This document shows positions 46,014 to 54,820 of a stretch of DNA of 64,000 nucleotides, piece after piece (position 1 is the first letter of the stretch; each line of letters opens with the position of its first letter). The DNA comes from Ruegeria profundi (GTDB lineage: Bacteria > Pseudomonadota > Alphaproteobacteria > Rhodobacterales > Rhodobacteraceae): positions 114,399 through 178,398 of the forward strand of contig NZ_LQBP01000009.1 of the NCBI RefSeq assembly GCF_001507545.1, given 5' to 3'. Made by a program: the position numbers and the translations under genes. Below the pieces are notes generated by a model. That model had not been told where the DNA came from. It saw nothing but the letters and a program-made list of their open reading frames with translations, and ran no database searches.

Positions 46014-47252
46014 CTATGCGGCACGCTTCGGTTTGACGCTGCCAATACGGTTTACATCGGTGTGAGGAAAAAACTCCGCCCAGACATGCCAAAACAGGCC
46101 TGCCCGCAAAGTTTCAACCCGGGTGAGTTGTCCTTGATCGCTATTTCCCCGGAAATCACAGCGCTCAACTGGTTTACCACTGTCGTTGTACCAGACACCG
46201 AGGCTTTCAAAGTGTGGATCAATTTGCACAACAAGGTCGCGCCCGCCAACGCGCGTGTTCAGCAACCAGTTTTGGTCAACCACGAAATCATCGGTCCAAC
46301 AGGCGGCATCTGACCCGATGGTCACGCCCCAAACGAGTGCCTTGTTGGGCAAGCGTGTGTCAGGCGGGCGCTCCATGTTGTCCATGACAGGATCAGCCTC
46401 TTGATGCTGCCTGGCGATACCCCATCCAAAAATCATCTCCAGCGCCATGTCGAGCAGTCTCAGAACCGGGTTCTTCGACGGTTTGTTCAGAAAGACCTCA
46501 CCGTTCGGATAGGCTTTCTTGAAGCCACGGAATGTCATACGGAAGGTTGGCCATGGCTTCATCTGGGCTTCTGGGCGCAATGGACAGGCGGGTCCGTCCG
46601 ACGCGGTGTCCCGGTCTGCTTCGCGGAACCCATAAATGTGTTGAATAGGTTCCCCTGTGTCGTTGTCGCGCAGGATCAGGTTGTTGCCATGCTGAGCAAG
46701 AACTTCAAGATTCAACCGTCTTCCTTCGATTGAGGGTGCGTATCCCTGACCAAGATTGGCCATTGCGCAATAGGTCATGACCACGTCTTCGCCCCCAAGC
46801 CCCTTGGCGTCGCCAGCCAAATGGGGCCGCATGATCTGAGCGTCAGGATGCGCACGGGCATGATCGCCGTTTACCATTACGATCACGGGTGCATTGGGGC
46901 CGACATACTGCTCCGCTTCAGCAATGCTGTAATACTGCGCGGTGTTCAGCTGGTTTCTCAACCCCAAATGGACCCAGACATAGGGAAAGCCATATAGAAC
47001 CAACGCCAAGACAACGCCCAACCACCATATCGCACGCACGCCGCCTCCAAACGCAAAGTGGGCGATTGTGGCAATTGCAAAAGCCGCCAGGCCAATCCCA
47101 ATCAGCCGAAATTCGTTGCGAATAAAGCGGATCATATTTTCGCGCTTTACCTTCAAGAGCATCTGAGAAACGTCGCCGAGGTCTCGAAAGTAGACGAAGC
47201 CGACTCCCAAAGAGATAACGAGGCCGGTATAGAAGATCAGGGTAGCAAGCAT
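46014..47252 (-). CDS. DUF3179 domain membrane protein
   Basis: A 412-residue protein. Two or three N-terminal hydrophobic helices (within residues 1-95) are followed by a large soluble domain. This holds the DUF3179-type blocks GEDVVMTYCAMANLGQGYAP, NLILRDNDTGEPIQHIYGF and ALVWGVTIG. The function of this family is unknown; members are probably anchored in the membrane with the domain outside. GAGAGG precedes the ATG. It follows the sulfatase gene by 47 bases and is the last gene of the operon. Confidence 0.8.
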   Translation of the reverse strand: MLATLIFYTGLVISLGVGFVYFRDLGDVSQMLLKVKRENMIRFIRNEFRLIGIGLAAFAIATIAHFAFGGGVRAIWWLGVVLALVLYGFPYVWVHLGLRNQLNTAQYYSIAEAEQYVGPNAPVIVMVNGDHARAHPDAQIMRPHLAGDAKGLGGEDVVMTYCAMANLGQGYAPSIEGRRLNLEVLAQHGNNLILRDNDTGEPIQHIYGFREADRDTASDGPACPLRPEAQMKPWPTFRMTFRGFKKAYPNGEVFLNKPSKNPVLRLLDMALEMIFGWGIARQHQEADPVMDNMERPPDTRLPNKALVWGVTIGSDAACWTDDFVVDQNWLLNTRVGGRDLVVQIDPHFESLGVWYNDSGKPVERCDFRGNSDQGQLTRVETLRAGLFWHVWAEFFPHTDVNRIGSVKPKRAA

Positions 47253-47299
47253 GGAGGTGCCTCTCGAATGCGGGGAGCTGTGGTGAGGTCAGGACGCAG

Positions 47300-48973
47300 C
47301 TAGCGTTCGATTGCAGCTCGTTTGGTCAAAAAGGCTTTGACAGCGGCAACGGTTTCCGGGCGCAGGTTTTCGACGCCTTCATACGGCACGCCACGCGCTG
47401 GCTCGGTGTCAGGATAAAGCTCTTTTCGGGCAAGATGCCGGCCAAGGATGCGTTGGAACTCCTGGCCACCCCATGCGCCAACTTCGGTCGAAACCGGATA
47501 CTTTTCATGCGTATCCCTATATATGTCAAAGAAATCTGCCAGAATTGCACTTTCTCCAGCACCCGGAAGGTTCAGTTTCAGTTGGTCCTTCACGATCGCC
47601 TTCGGAGACGCCACTGAATAGATGATTACGTGATCACGACGCGTTTTCGATTCATCGGCGAACAAGATTGATGCGGATTGGTCCACCCCATCCACCAGCC
47701 TGTCCCTTGGAATGAACGCGTCGGCGCCAGCCATGCGCGAAAGGGTCGTATACAAATCCGATACATGGATGATGTTGTTCACGATCGAGTCTGCCTCGAT
47801 CATTCCGGGCCAGCGAATGAAGGCATCCACACGTACGCCGCCTTCTGTCGTATCGCCCTTGCCGCCGCGGAAAATCATCGGGGTGAAACCCGACTGCGGG
47901 GAATATTTCGTGAAGTGCCCGTTGTCGCCCATAAGGACCACTATGGTGTTTTCGGCGACGCTCAGCGTTTCCATCTCGTCAAAAAGCACACCAAGATATT
48001 CGTCCAGCAGTTGCAGCTTGTCGGCGTAGAGGCCGCCGTTCACGCTCTCGGGGCCATCGCGCCCGGCGCGCGTGTTGTCCAACGGGATCATCGGCCAGTA
48101 CTGCAGAAAGAAGGGTGCGTCGCCGCCGGCCAGCCGTTGCAGCTCGGACAGCGCCTTAAGCTGGAACTGTTCGTTCATCTCATCGTATTTTTCGGCGTCC
48201 CAGCGCTCGCCGGGCTGCATACGAATTTCGCGAATTGGACCGCCGGCCTCTCCTTCGATGACGGTGGCCATGGCGGCAGGGTCGGGGCGGAACCAATTGT
48301 CCACGATATAGTCTTCCTCAAAATCCTGTATGCCGACCGAGACCTGCTCGCGGATTGCATCATCGTTGAAGATGGTGAGTTGCCCCTGCTGATGCACGGC
48401 ATGCTGCGCATAATCGAAACCTTGGTTCATCGCCCAGCTTTCTGCGATATCGCCCATATGCCATTTGCCCACATGGCTGGTGGCATAGCCGGCCTGTTTC
48501 AAAACCTCTGCGAGGGTGACCTCGGCTCCGGGAAGACCAAAGCCTGCAATGTCGACCGTGGTGTCCCCCATACCCATGCGAACGGGCAGGCGCCCCGTCA
48601 TCTGGGCTACGCGCGTCGGCGTGCAGGACGGTTCGGTATACATTCGAACCATGCGCATGGCTTCGTCCGAGAACGCATTGATGTTGGGGGTTTCAATCCC
48701 GCGCACGGCATTCAGTTCGGGAATACCCATATCCCCAAAACCCAGGTCGTCGATCAGGATGGACACGATATTGGGGGGGTTGCCAGCATTCCCCTCACGA
48801 AACTCGGCAAGCAACGCATCCACAGCAGCATCATCTTCGACCCACTGCTCGCCGTTTTGTGCTTCCAGTATGTAATACTGTGCGTCGTGGATGATCGGCG
48901 TGTCCTGCGCATAAAGCGGGGAAGACAACAGGATCGAAATGGCGGGTGCCAAACAAAAGAGTCTCGTGAACAT
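47300..48973 (-). CDS. Periplasmic sulfatase (arylsulfatase family)
   Basis: A 557-residue sulfatase. A Sec signal peptide (MFTRLFCLAPAISILLSSPL then YAQ) is followed by SILIDDLGFGDMGIP with metal aspartates. The modification site is PSCTPTRVAQMTGR, whose cysteine must be turned into formylglycine. KWHMGD and VVLMGDNGHFTKYSP supply further active-site residues. It removes sulfate from an organic ester in the periplasm. No maturase (FGE or anSME) is in the window. The ATG at 48973 has GGGAAA upstream; a 13-codon longer frame lacks a signal-peptide-like start. Confidence 0.9.
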   Translation of the reverse strand: MFTRLFCLAPAISILLSSPLYAQDTPIIHDAQYYILEAQNGEQWVEDDAAVDALLAEFREGNAGNPPNIVSILIDDLGFGDMGIPELNAVRGIETPNINAFSDEAMRMVRMYTEPSCTPTRVAQMTGRLPVRMGMGDTTVDIAGFGLPGAEVTLAEVLKQAGYATSHVGKWHMGDIAESWAMNQGFDYAQHAVHQQGQLTIFNDDAIREQVSVGIQDFEEDYIVDNWFRPDPAAMATVIEGEAGGPIREIRMQPGERWDAEKYDEMNEQFQLKALSELQRLAGGDAPFFLQYWPMIPLDNTRAGRDGPESVNGGLYADKLQLLDEYLGVLFDEMETLSVAENTIVVLMGDNGHFTKYSPQSGFTPMIFRGGKGDTTEGGVRVDAFIRWPGMIEADSIVNNIIHVSDLYTTLSRMAGADAFIPRDRLVDGVDQSASILFADESKTRRDHVIIYSVASPKAIVKDQLKLNLPGAGESAILADFFDIYRDTHEKYPVSTEVGAWGGQEFQRILGRHLARKELYPDTEPARGVPYEGVENLRPETVAAVKAFLTKRAAIER

Positions 48974-49101
48974 AAAGGTTTCCCCGCTGCAGGATGGTTG
49001 CGATTGCGACAAGTCTAATTATTTCGGCCTCTAAATCAAATTCAGAGGCGGTGGCATGAGGGCCGGTCGCCCCGTTTGAGGGCAAACCACCGGCGTGATC
49101 G

Positions 49102-50082
49102 CTAGGCCGTTTCGAACAGGGCGTCGGTGAGCACGTGTTCCGAAAGCGCACCGGGCGCACCGATCGCTACAAGCCGCGTCTCGGGTTTTCGATCACCCCA
49201 GGCCCCGTCCCGCGAGATGTCCATGCGTTTTCCGACGACCTGCACAAGAATACGATGATCCGGGTCCTCCTCGCTGAAAACAAAGCCTTTGAGGCGATAG
49301 ACGTCTCCTGGAAGCTTTCGGATTGCGCTTCTGAGCGACAACAGGCTGATAGGTTGCTCAGCCTTCATCATGGTCGTCGAAAAACCGTCTGAATGATCAG
49401 CGTGGCGGCACCCGCAGTCGGGCCCATGTTCATGATGATCCGGCAATTCTGTTTGGAGTTGTTCGGCGGCAAACCGTCCGACTGACAGCAATATGTCCAG
49501 CGGGACATCTGCATTGACGGCTTCGACCAGGCGATATCGGCGGAAGCGCGAGCCGAGCCAGTCGTGCACTCTCTGAACCGTATCCCGGTTTACGAGGTCT
49601 ACTTTGTTCAGGATGACCATGTCAGAAAACGCGATTTGCCTTAGCTTCAATTCCATCTGTTCCGGCGCGGCAAACAGCTGTTCCGCGTCGACAAGGCACA
49701 TGAGGCTGTCCAGGCGGATCATGTCCCGAAACTTCTGATCCGTGAAAGTCATCGCGATCGAGGACGGGTCCGACACGCCGCTGGCTTCAAGGACGATGTA
49801 TTCCGGTTTTTCCGGCCGGGCGAGAACCGCTTCAACCGTTTCGATCAGGTCATCCCGGATCGAACAGCACACACACCCATTCGCCAGGCTCATCACATCG
49901 TCTTCCAAGCCAACCACAAGATCAGCATCCACATTGATCGAGCCGAAATCGTTGACCAGCACGGCAACCCGCAGACCATGATTGCCGGTCAGGATGCGGT
50001 TTAGAAGGGTTGTTTTACCGGCTCCGAGAAAGCCGGTCAGGATCGTGACGGGGATAGCGGAGGTCGAACCAAACTCGATCAT
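49102..50082 (-). CDS. COG0523 (CobW/P47K) metal-chaperone GTPase
   Basis: A 326-residue G3E GTPase. P-loop GFLGAGKTT is at 17-25, the metal motif CVCC at 70-73, then NKVDLVNRD for guanine, and a His/Cys-rich linker (DHHEHGPDCGCRHADHSDG). The C-terminal CobW_C domain includes LPGDVYRLKGFVF. These proteins load zinc or another metal into partner enzymes. It starts four bases after the MBL hydrolase gene, so that enzyme is the natural client; the sulfatase follows 128 bases downstream. Confidence 0.92.
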   Translation of the reverse strand: MIEFGSTSAIPVTILTGFLGAGKTTLLNRILTGNHGLRVAVLVNDFGSINVDADLVVGLEDDVMSLANGCVCCSIRDDLIETVEAVLARPEKPEYIVLEASGVSDPSSIAMTFTDQKFRDMIRLDSLMCLVDAEQLFAAPEQMELKLRQIAFSDMVILNKVDLVNRDTVQRVHDWLGSRFRRYRLVEAVNADVPLDILLSVGRFAAEQLQTELPDHHEHGPDCGCRHADHSDGFSTTMMKAEQPISLLSLRSAIRKLPGDVYRLKGFVFSEEDPDHRILVQVVGKRMDISRDGAWGDRKPETRLVAIGAPGALSEHVLTDALFETA

Positions 50083-50086
50083 ATTG

Positions 50087-51559
50087 TCACTCCGTTTTCT
50101 TTTTGCGGTTCGGAATGACATCGTCGGTTTTAATCACGAAATCGCTGGGCCACTCGGGACTGGGGGCTCGGAATACATCGGTCGGGTAGTATTCCTTGGG
50201 GTCAATCTCCATGTCCCGGTATTTTTGGTCCTGTTGTTCGGCACGCGATGACCGCGGTGCAGGCGGCTTGATTTCATCAGGTAACGTGATCTTGCCTTCG
50301 GCTTCCATCTTGCCCAATTCGCGGAACGGGGCGACGGATCCCGATTTCCCGGGCAACGTTGCCTTTCGATACCAGATTGCGTCTTTTGTGACGTTGACGA
50401 CAGCGACGTCCAAACCCCAGGCGAACAACCCATCATAGTGAGCCCGGATACCCGCCAACATCTCGGCATCAATGTCTTCGTCCTGCGTGTAATGGGTCAC
50501 CATTGCAAGCCGCGGGCGTGCTTCGGCCATCATCTTGCCAACCGCATAGTGTGACGTATGGTGCGTATCGATTGTATAGTTGAACAGCTCCTGCGGCAGA
50601 CCGTATTTGTAGGTCATCAGCTGACCGATATCCTGGCCGGACATTTCGGTGACAAACACATCGACACCTTTTCCGTATTCAAGGCTTAGCTCATCGGGAC
50701 GGCCATCGCCGGTCCAAACAAAGCTCAGGCCATTCCAATCCAGCCGATACCCCACAGCTCCGTCCTTGGCGTGGCTACGAGGCCAAGACCGAATAGTCAC
50801 GCCATCTTCGTCGTAAACGATGCCGCCTTCCTGACGGAAATCGAATTCATTGACTTCGATCTCGTAACCATCCCCGATTGGGAACACATCGAAGGCTTCC
50901 AAATGCCATTTCAGCATTTGCTTCATGCCCTCCACCATACCCGCCGTTCCAAGCTCGGGTGTCCGACCGGACGGGCCGTGAATCCGCAGCGGAGTATATC
51001 CACCCGACCAAGCCCTGAACGGGTAGATGTAAGGGATGTCGGCGTAATGATCGACATGCAGATGCGTGATGAAGATATCGTTGATCAATTGAGCCGGAAC
51101 CTGCATCCCGATGATGTTGCGCACGCACCCTGACCCGAAATCGAAGAAGAACCGTTTTCGATTGCCCAGCTCGACCATCACGCAGGTGCCCGCCTGATCC
51201 TCACGCGGAGGAAACGGTGTGGACCCGCAGAATGATATGCGCATTTCGTCGGGTCCAAGCTCCTCGGAAAGCGGGAAGTAGTTTGCGTTAGACCCGGTAA
51301 TGTATTTCGTCGGCCGGAAGTATTCCGGCAGAGTGATGCCGCCAGCAGGTCTGCCGCCATAGGGGTTCTTCAGGCTTTCACCCAAAGGGCCGTCCCCCTC
51401 GTGCGCCTGTGCTGCGCCGGAACCGTAGGTGACTGCGCCTGTTGCCACGGCGCCTGCCGCCAGCCCGTGTATAACCTGCCGCCGAGAAGGGTTTTCGATG
51501 TCAACCGATTGCTGGTTTTGGCCGTTCTCACGGTCTTTGTTCTGGTCATTGTCCGTCAT
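50087..51559 (-). CDS. Tat-exported MBL-fold metallo-hydrolase
   Basis: A 490-residue enzyme. A twin-arginine signal lies at residues 26-52 (SRRQVIHGLAAGAVATGAV, ending AQA). The MBL motif HLHVDH is at 166-171, with later metal ligands in SHAKDG, WTGDGRP and HHTSHYA. The fold is close to RNase Z/arylsulfatase-type MBL proteins; some relatives are named GntH in guanitoxin clusters. It probably acts in the periplasm on a small molecule. It is followed by a metal-chaperone GTPase gene, and preceded by a small helical-protein gene whose stop is 10 bases away. Confidence 0.85.
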   Translation of the reverse strand: MTDNDQNKDRENGQNQQSVDIENPSRRQVIHGLAAGAVATGAVTYGSGAAQAHEGDGPLGESLKNPYGGRPAGGITLPEYFRPTKYITGSNANYFPLSEELGPDEMRISFCGSTPFPPREDQAGTCVMVELGNRKRFFFDFGSGCVRNIIGMQVPAQLINDIFITHLHVDHYADIPYIYPFRAWSGGYTPLRIHGPSGRTPELGTAGMVEGMKQMLKWHLEAFDVFPIGDGYEIEVNEFDFRQEGGIVYDEDGVTIRSWPRSHAKDGAVGYRLDWNGLSFVWTGDGRPDELSLEYGKGVDVFVTEMSGQDIGQLMTYKYGLPQELFNYTIDTHHTSHYAVGKMMAEARPRLAMVTHYTQDEDIDAEMLAGIRAHYDGLFAWGLDVAVVNVTKDAIWYRKATLPGKSGSVAPFRELGKMEAEGKITLPDEIKPPAPRSSRAEQQDQKYRDMEIDPKEYYPTDVFRAPSPEWPSDFVIKTDDVIPNRKKKTE

Positions 51560-51569
51560 TGCGATACCC

Positions 51570-51824
51570 TCAATCAGATGTGTTTCGGAGTTTGCGCTTC
51601 GCCAGCCGACGAAGCTCATTCAAGAGTTCAGATTTGATGTGGGCCCATTCTTCGCGCTCGGATGCGGTGATTGACGTGTCTTTCAACTTTGCACAGACTT
51701 TGCCGAGGTCCTCGATGGCCTCGCTTAGAAACGCATGCGGTTCAATCTGGCTGGAAAGCGCATTCAAAAGCTCGGGTAGCTCGTCTTTCAGGTCGTTCGC
51801 CACTGGATAAAGCCCGGTTCCCAC
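51570..51824 (-). CDS. Small charged helical protein (uncertain start)
   Basis: An 84-residue product from a GTG at 51824 (or a shorter one from GTG at 51803). It is rich in Glu, Lys and Leu (ELPELLNALSSQIEPHAFLS, HIKSELLNELRRLAKRKLRN) and should be fully helical. No family is recognised. It ends 10 bases before the MBL gene and may be the first gene of that operon. Neither start has a strong ribosome site. Confidence 0.5.
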   Translation of the reverse strand: MGTGLYPVANDLKDELPELLNALSSQIEPHAFLSEAIEDLGKVCAKLKDTSITASEREEWAHIKSELLNELRRLAKRKLRNTSD

Positions 51825-51902
51825 TATCTATTCGCAGATAACGATGCGTGCTGTTGACCGGGGCAGCCAAGTGAGTCACCGTGAGTTGGGGGTGAGTTTG
51901 CT

Positions 51903-53237
51903 GTGAACCAAGCCAATGATTTATTGATAGATCAAGATGTTGAGCAGCCATCACCGGAACTGGTCCGACAGGCACTGCGGGGCGTGGTTTCCAGCGTCGA
52001 GTTCCGAACTTCGCCCCGCCTCCAGCAGTTTCTTACCTATATCGTCGAGGAAACTCTCGCCGGTCGCGGTGCCCAGATCCGCGGCAAGGCCATCGCGGTC
52101 GAAGTGTACGGGCGCAGCATTGATGGCAGCGGTGGACGGAATCTGGTTCGTGTAGAAGCCAGGCGACTTCGCCGCCTGTTGCGTGAGTTTTACGAAGAAC
52201 ACTGGGACGGCAAAGGTGTTCGGATTTTCGTCGATCCCGGCGGATACAAGCCGCGGTTTTCATACGAACCATCGGGGGAAGACCCAAATTCAGACCCGCG
52301 AACCCGCAGCCAGACACGTGAAAGCAGGCACCTGCGTCAACTGCTGTTGATTGGGCTGGCCGTTTTAGCGGTGATCGCTGTGCTTGGTACATGGTTGATA
52401 ACCGGCAACAGGGAGGTCCAGGAGTCTTCAAACAGCACCCAGCAGGCTAAACGAGCGGCTCTTGGTCAGCATTCACTTGCAAGATTGCAGGCAGCTAACC
52501 TGGCGGACCAGGCCCGGGGCATGTTCTTCCCTGTATTTGATGTCAAACGCCAGCAAATCGCGCTGGGAATGTTCCAGCATGCCACGGAGCTCGACCCGGC
52601 GCTGCCGGATGGCTATGCCGGATCAGCTCAGGTTTTGGCCACTCTGGCTCTGTTGTCCCGAGATGAAGAAAATCGGGACGATCTCTTGCTTCAAGCACTC
52701 GAGATGTCTGGAATGGCGCTTGATTTGTCCCCATCGGGTGCATGGGCAAACGCCTCGAATGGTTGGCGGTTGGCGGTGTCAAATGAACCAGATGAGGCCT
52801 TAAAATACGCGAGACTGTCAGCTGAACTTGCGCCGAAAGATGGCCATGTTCTGGATCTGGTCGGGATCACAGCTCTCATTGCAAACATGCCCGCTCTGGC
52901 AGCGGAGGTCAGCAACCCAGCAAGGTCCAGAGCCGGATCTGGCCGATTTGGCGCAAGGAACATTTGGGGGGTATCGCAACTCATGCTCGGGAACTACGAG
53001 AACGTTGTCGAAGCGTTTCAAGGCGCGCCGGCAGCTGGTGCGCCTGTAAGCGCGCCTTCTCTCATTTTCCAAGCAGCAGCACATGATCAGCTGGGCAATT
53101 TCAACGAAGCACAAAGACTTATCGGCGAACTGCAAAAGACGTGGCCCGAGTTTCCATCCGAGTTTCTTGTGGAACGAATCTTTCCTAGCGACCAAAAGAC
53201 ACGAGAAACGGTACTTGGTGCCTTGAGTAGATACTGA
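51903..53237 (+). CDS. Membrane-anchored winged-helix/TPR regulator
   Basis: A 444-residue protein. Residues 15-120 match the winged-helix N-terminal domain seen in many alphaproteobacterial cyclase-like TPR regulators (SPRLQQFLTYIVEETLAGRG, NLVRVEARRLRRLLREFYEE, FVDPGGYKP). A single membrane helix lies at about 145-168 (QLLLIGLAVLAVIAVLGTWL). The rest is a periplasmic TPR-like helical region. The layout suggests a CadC/ToxR-style one-component sensor. It diverges from the MBL/GTPase/sulfatase operon by 78 bases and is its likely regulator. Start GTG, weak GGTGAG upstream. Confidence 0.78.
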   Translation: MNQANDLLIDQDVEQPSPELVRQALRGVVSSVEFRTSPRLQQFLTYIVEETLAGRGAQIRGKAIAVEVYGRSIDGSGGRNLVRVEARRLRRLLREFYEEHWDGKGVRIFVDPGGYKPRFSYEPSGEDPNSDPRTRSQTRESRHLRQLLLIGLAVLAVIAVLGTWLITGNREVQESSNSTQQAKRAALGQHSLARLQAANLADQARGMFFPVFDVKRQQIALGMFQHATELDPALPDGYAGSAQVLATLALLSRDEENRDDLLLQALEMSGMALDLSPSGAWANASNGWRLAVSNEPDEALKYARLSAELAPKDGHVLDLVGITALIANMPALAAEVSNPARSRAGSGRFGARNIWGVSQLMLGNYENVVEAFQGAPAAGAPVSAPSLIFQAAAHDQLGNFNEAQRLIGELQKTWPEFPSEFLVERIFPSDQKTRETVLGALSRY

Positions 53238-53415
53238 CGAGACTTGCCGCAACACTTGCTTGAATGAAGCGTTCAAGTTTCGCAGGGCGATGCCTTGCCC
53301 AGATTGCAGCAGCTACGCTGAACTCGATTGTCTTTTCAGAATGACCGCTTAGCGGCATCGCCATCCGATTATGAAGTACGGTCTTGGATCGTTCGCGCGA
53401 TGGCACTTTTTCTGC
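53238..53415. other. Short gene-free stretch before IS6 remnant
   Basis: No gene is seen. The region joins the regulator to the transposase remnant. Intact IS6 terminal inverted repeats were searched for by eye here and beyond 53922 and not found. Confidence 0.5.
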
Positions 53416-53922
53416 TCACGCGGGTGCTGTCAGACAGATTCGAACCAGTCTCAGTTTGCCACAGATAGTGTGAACCTGTGCGGAACAAAGTTGACGCCAC
53501 TCGGCAAGAGCGGCGCTTCGGTTCAGCTTAAAGTTTTGACGTGAGTTGAGGTGGCGTTTCTGGTTGAAATGATTGTGCGCAGAGGAAGGAACGGAGGCGA
53601 ATTGCTGCAGACTTCGCACGCGCCGGACGCGGAGCATCGCAAGCTCTCGTCGTCTGAATGGCAGGTTTGAGTTCTCCGCACGGTTGTTCTTCCATCGGCC
53701 GGTTTCCTGTCGATCCGCGCTACCGATTTCCTTTAACGCGGCCCCATAGGATCGCAGTTTTTCGTTTCAAAATATGTTTTCATGGCTGATTTCGACACCG
53801 CGCTCGTGCATCAAATCCTCAACGGTGCGGAGCGACAAAGGAAATCGGACGTGCAACATTACCGCCAGGCGAATGATTTTCAGGCTGCTTTGAAAGCCCT
53901 TAAAAGGGTTGGATTTGGTCAT
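53416..53922 (-). pseudogene. IS6-family transposase remnant with internal deletion
   Basis: The N-terminal part begins at 53922 with NPFKGFQSSLKIIRLAVMLH and SLRTVEDLMHERGVEISHE, the IS6 helix-turn-helix region. A stop (TGA) follows at about 53764. In the same frame, the C-terminal part resumes with YGAALKEIGSADRQETGRWK, NNRAENS (carrying the third catalytic acidic residue) and ALAEWRQL. About 90 residues containing the two catalytic aspartates are gone. Full IS6 transposases are near 234 residues, so the element cannot move itself. Confidence 0.88.
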
Positions 53923-54074
53923 GTTCAAACGCCACGAGGCCGACCGGGCGATCCAACCCATGTCAAAATATCGCTTGAATCGGTGTGGCGTCGTGTTTTC
54001 CACGAGCCGTTTCAAAACGCGAAAACGGCCTGAAGATTGTTGAGTGCTGAATTAATTTACGGCATGCTTAATTC

Positions 54075-54473
54075 ATGGGCTTTTTGAAAACTTTATCCCT
54101 GAGCCTCGTAGCCGTGGTTGTTGTCACACCATCTGCGCGCGCCGATGCCGGACTCGTCGCGGAAACGGCGACATGCGCGGGGCGCCTGTCCGCTGAGGTG
54201 CAGCACAAGTGGCTCATGCAGGCGGAAGACGCGATTGACACACAACGGGCGCTCGAAGCTATGCTCCTGCGCCTGGAGGCGCTGACGGGCGCACAAGACA
54301 CGGCAGCTCTATCGCTGCGGATCAAGGCGAAACATGCCCATGCCATGTTGTTGCAGCGGGCAAGCTTTTCGCAAGATGTCGCGCAGGCCAACCGCGCAGC
54401 GAGTCATGCGCGACACCTCATCACACAGTGTGAACGGCTTGTTCAAGGCTACCTGCAAGCGACCTCGTCCTGA
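54075..54473 (+). CDS. Hypothetical secreted helical protein
   Basis: A 132-residue product with a clean signal peptide (MGFLKTLSLSLVAVVVVTPS, cleavage after ARA) and a helical mature part with two cysteines (ATCAGRL and ITQCERL). These could form one disulfide in the periplasm. No family is recognised. It lies before the urea-transport operon in the same direction and is followed by a hairpin at 54482-54499, so it may be read alone. Confidence 0.62.
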   Translation: MGFLKTLSLSLVAVVVVTPSARADAGLVAETATCAGRLSAEVQHKWLMQAEDAIDTQRALEAMLLRLEALTGAQDTAALSLRIKAKHAHAMLLQRASFSQDVAQANRAASHARHLITQCERLVQGYLQATSS

Positions 54474-54481
54474 TGCGCGAC

Positions 54482-54499
54482 ACGCCCTTATCGGGGCGT
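54482..54499 (+). terminator. Hairpin after the secreted-protein gene
   Basis: A perfect six-pair G/C-rich stem with a six-base loop, starting nine bases after the stop codon. No T-run follows, so terminator activity is uncertain. Confidence 0.4.
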
Positions 54500-54680
54500 A
54501 ACCGCCCGCAAATTACGTTGCGCAGGAAACATCAAACGGACGTCGCACAATAAAACGGCAGCACCCTCTTGGGTGATCAAAATTCGGGCGAACTTTCCAA
54601 AGTCTGCCGCCGAAAACTCTCAAAGTTATTTCGCACCCGCAGAAAGACTGCATCAATCCTGAAGTGCCAGCTTACCCGGT

Positions 54681-54696
54681 TGGCGAGAAAAATGCA
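54681..54696 (+). promoter_or_regulatory. Sigma-54-like promoter candidate for urtABCDE
   Basis: TGGCGAGAAAAATGCA keeps the essential GG and GC with the correct spacing for TGGCACG-N4-TTGCW and matches most other positions. It lies 125 bases before urtA. Nitrogen control of urea uptake would make this sensible, but some Rhodobacter NtrC promoters use sigma-70, so it needs testing. Confidence 0.35.
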
Positions 54697-54820
54697 GTGG
54701 TGCTGGCCTTCACTCCAAAACACCACCGCACGACGCAACGTGAATTGCGCAGAAACCAAAATGGGTGCCGGGGCTGCTCTTGGCAAGGTGTAATGCGCGA
54801 CATCTACGAAGGATTAAGAA

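Larger units (their letters stand above)
54474..54820. other. urtA leader region
   Basis: 347 bases with no supported gene. It holds a hairpin ACGCCC-ttatcg-GGGCGT (54482-54499) just after the secreted-protein gene and a sigma-54-like promoter candidate at 54681-54696. The urtA ribosome site AAGGA is at its end. Confidence 0.55.

Noticed and set aside
47678..49018. A 446-codon open frame on the plus strand
   Set aside because: It is antisense to the sulfatase, whose motifs and signal peptide are clear. No motif or ribosome site supports it.
53400..53460. tRNA-like GGTTCGAATC on the minus strand
   Set aside because: The flanking bases cannot form a T-stem, there is no acceptor or anticodon arm, and it lies in the tail of the IS6 transposase remnant.
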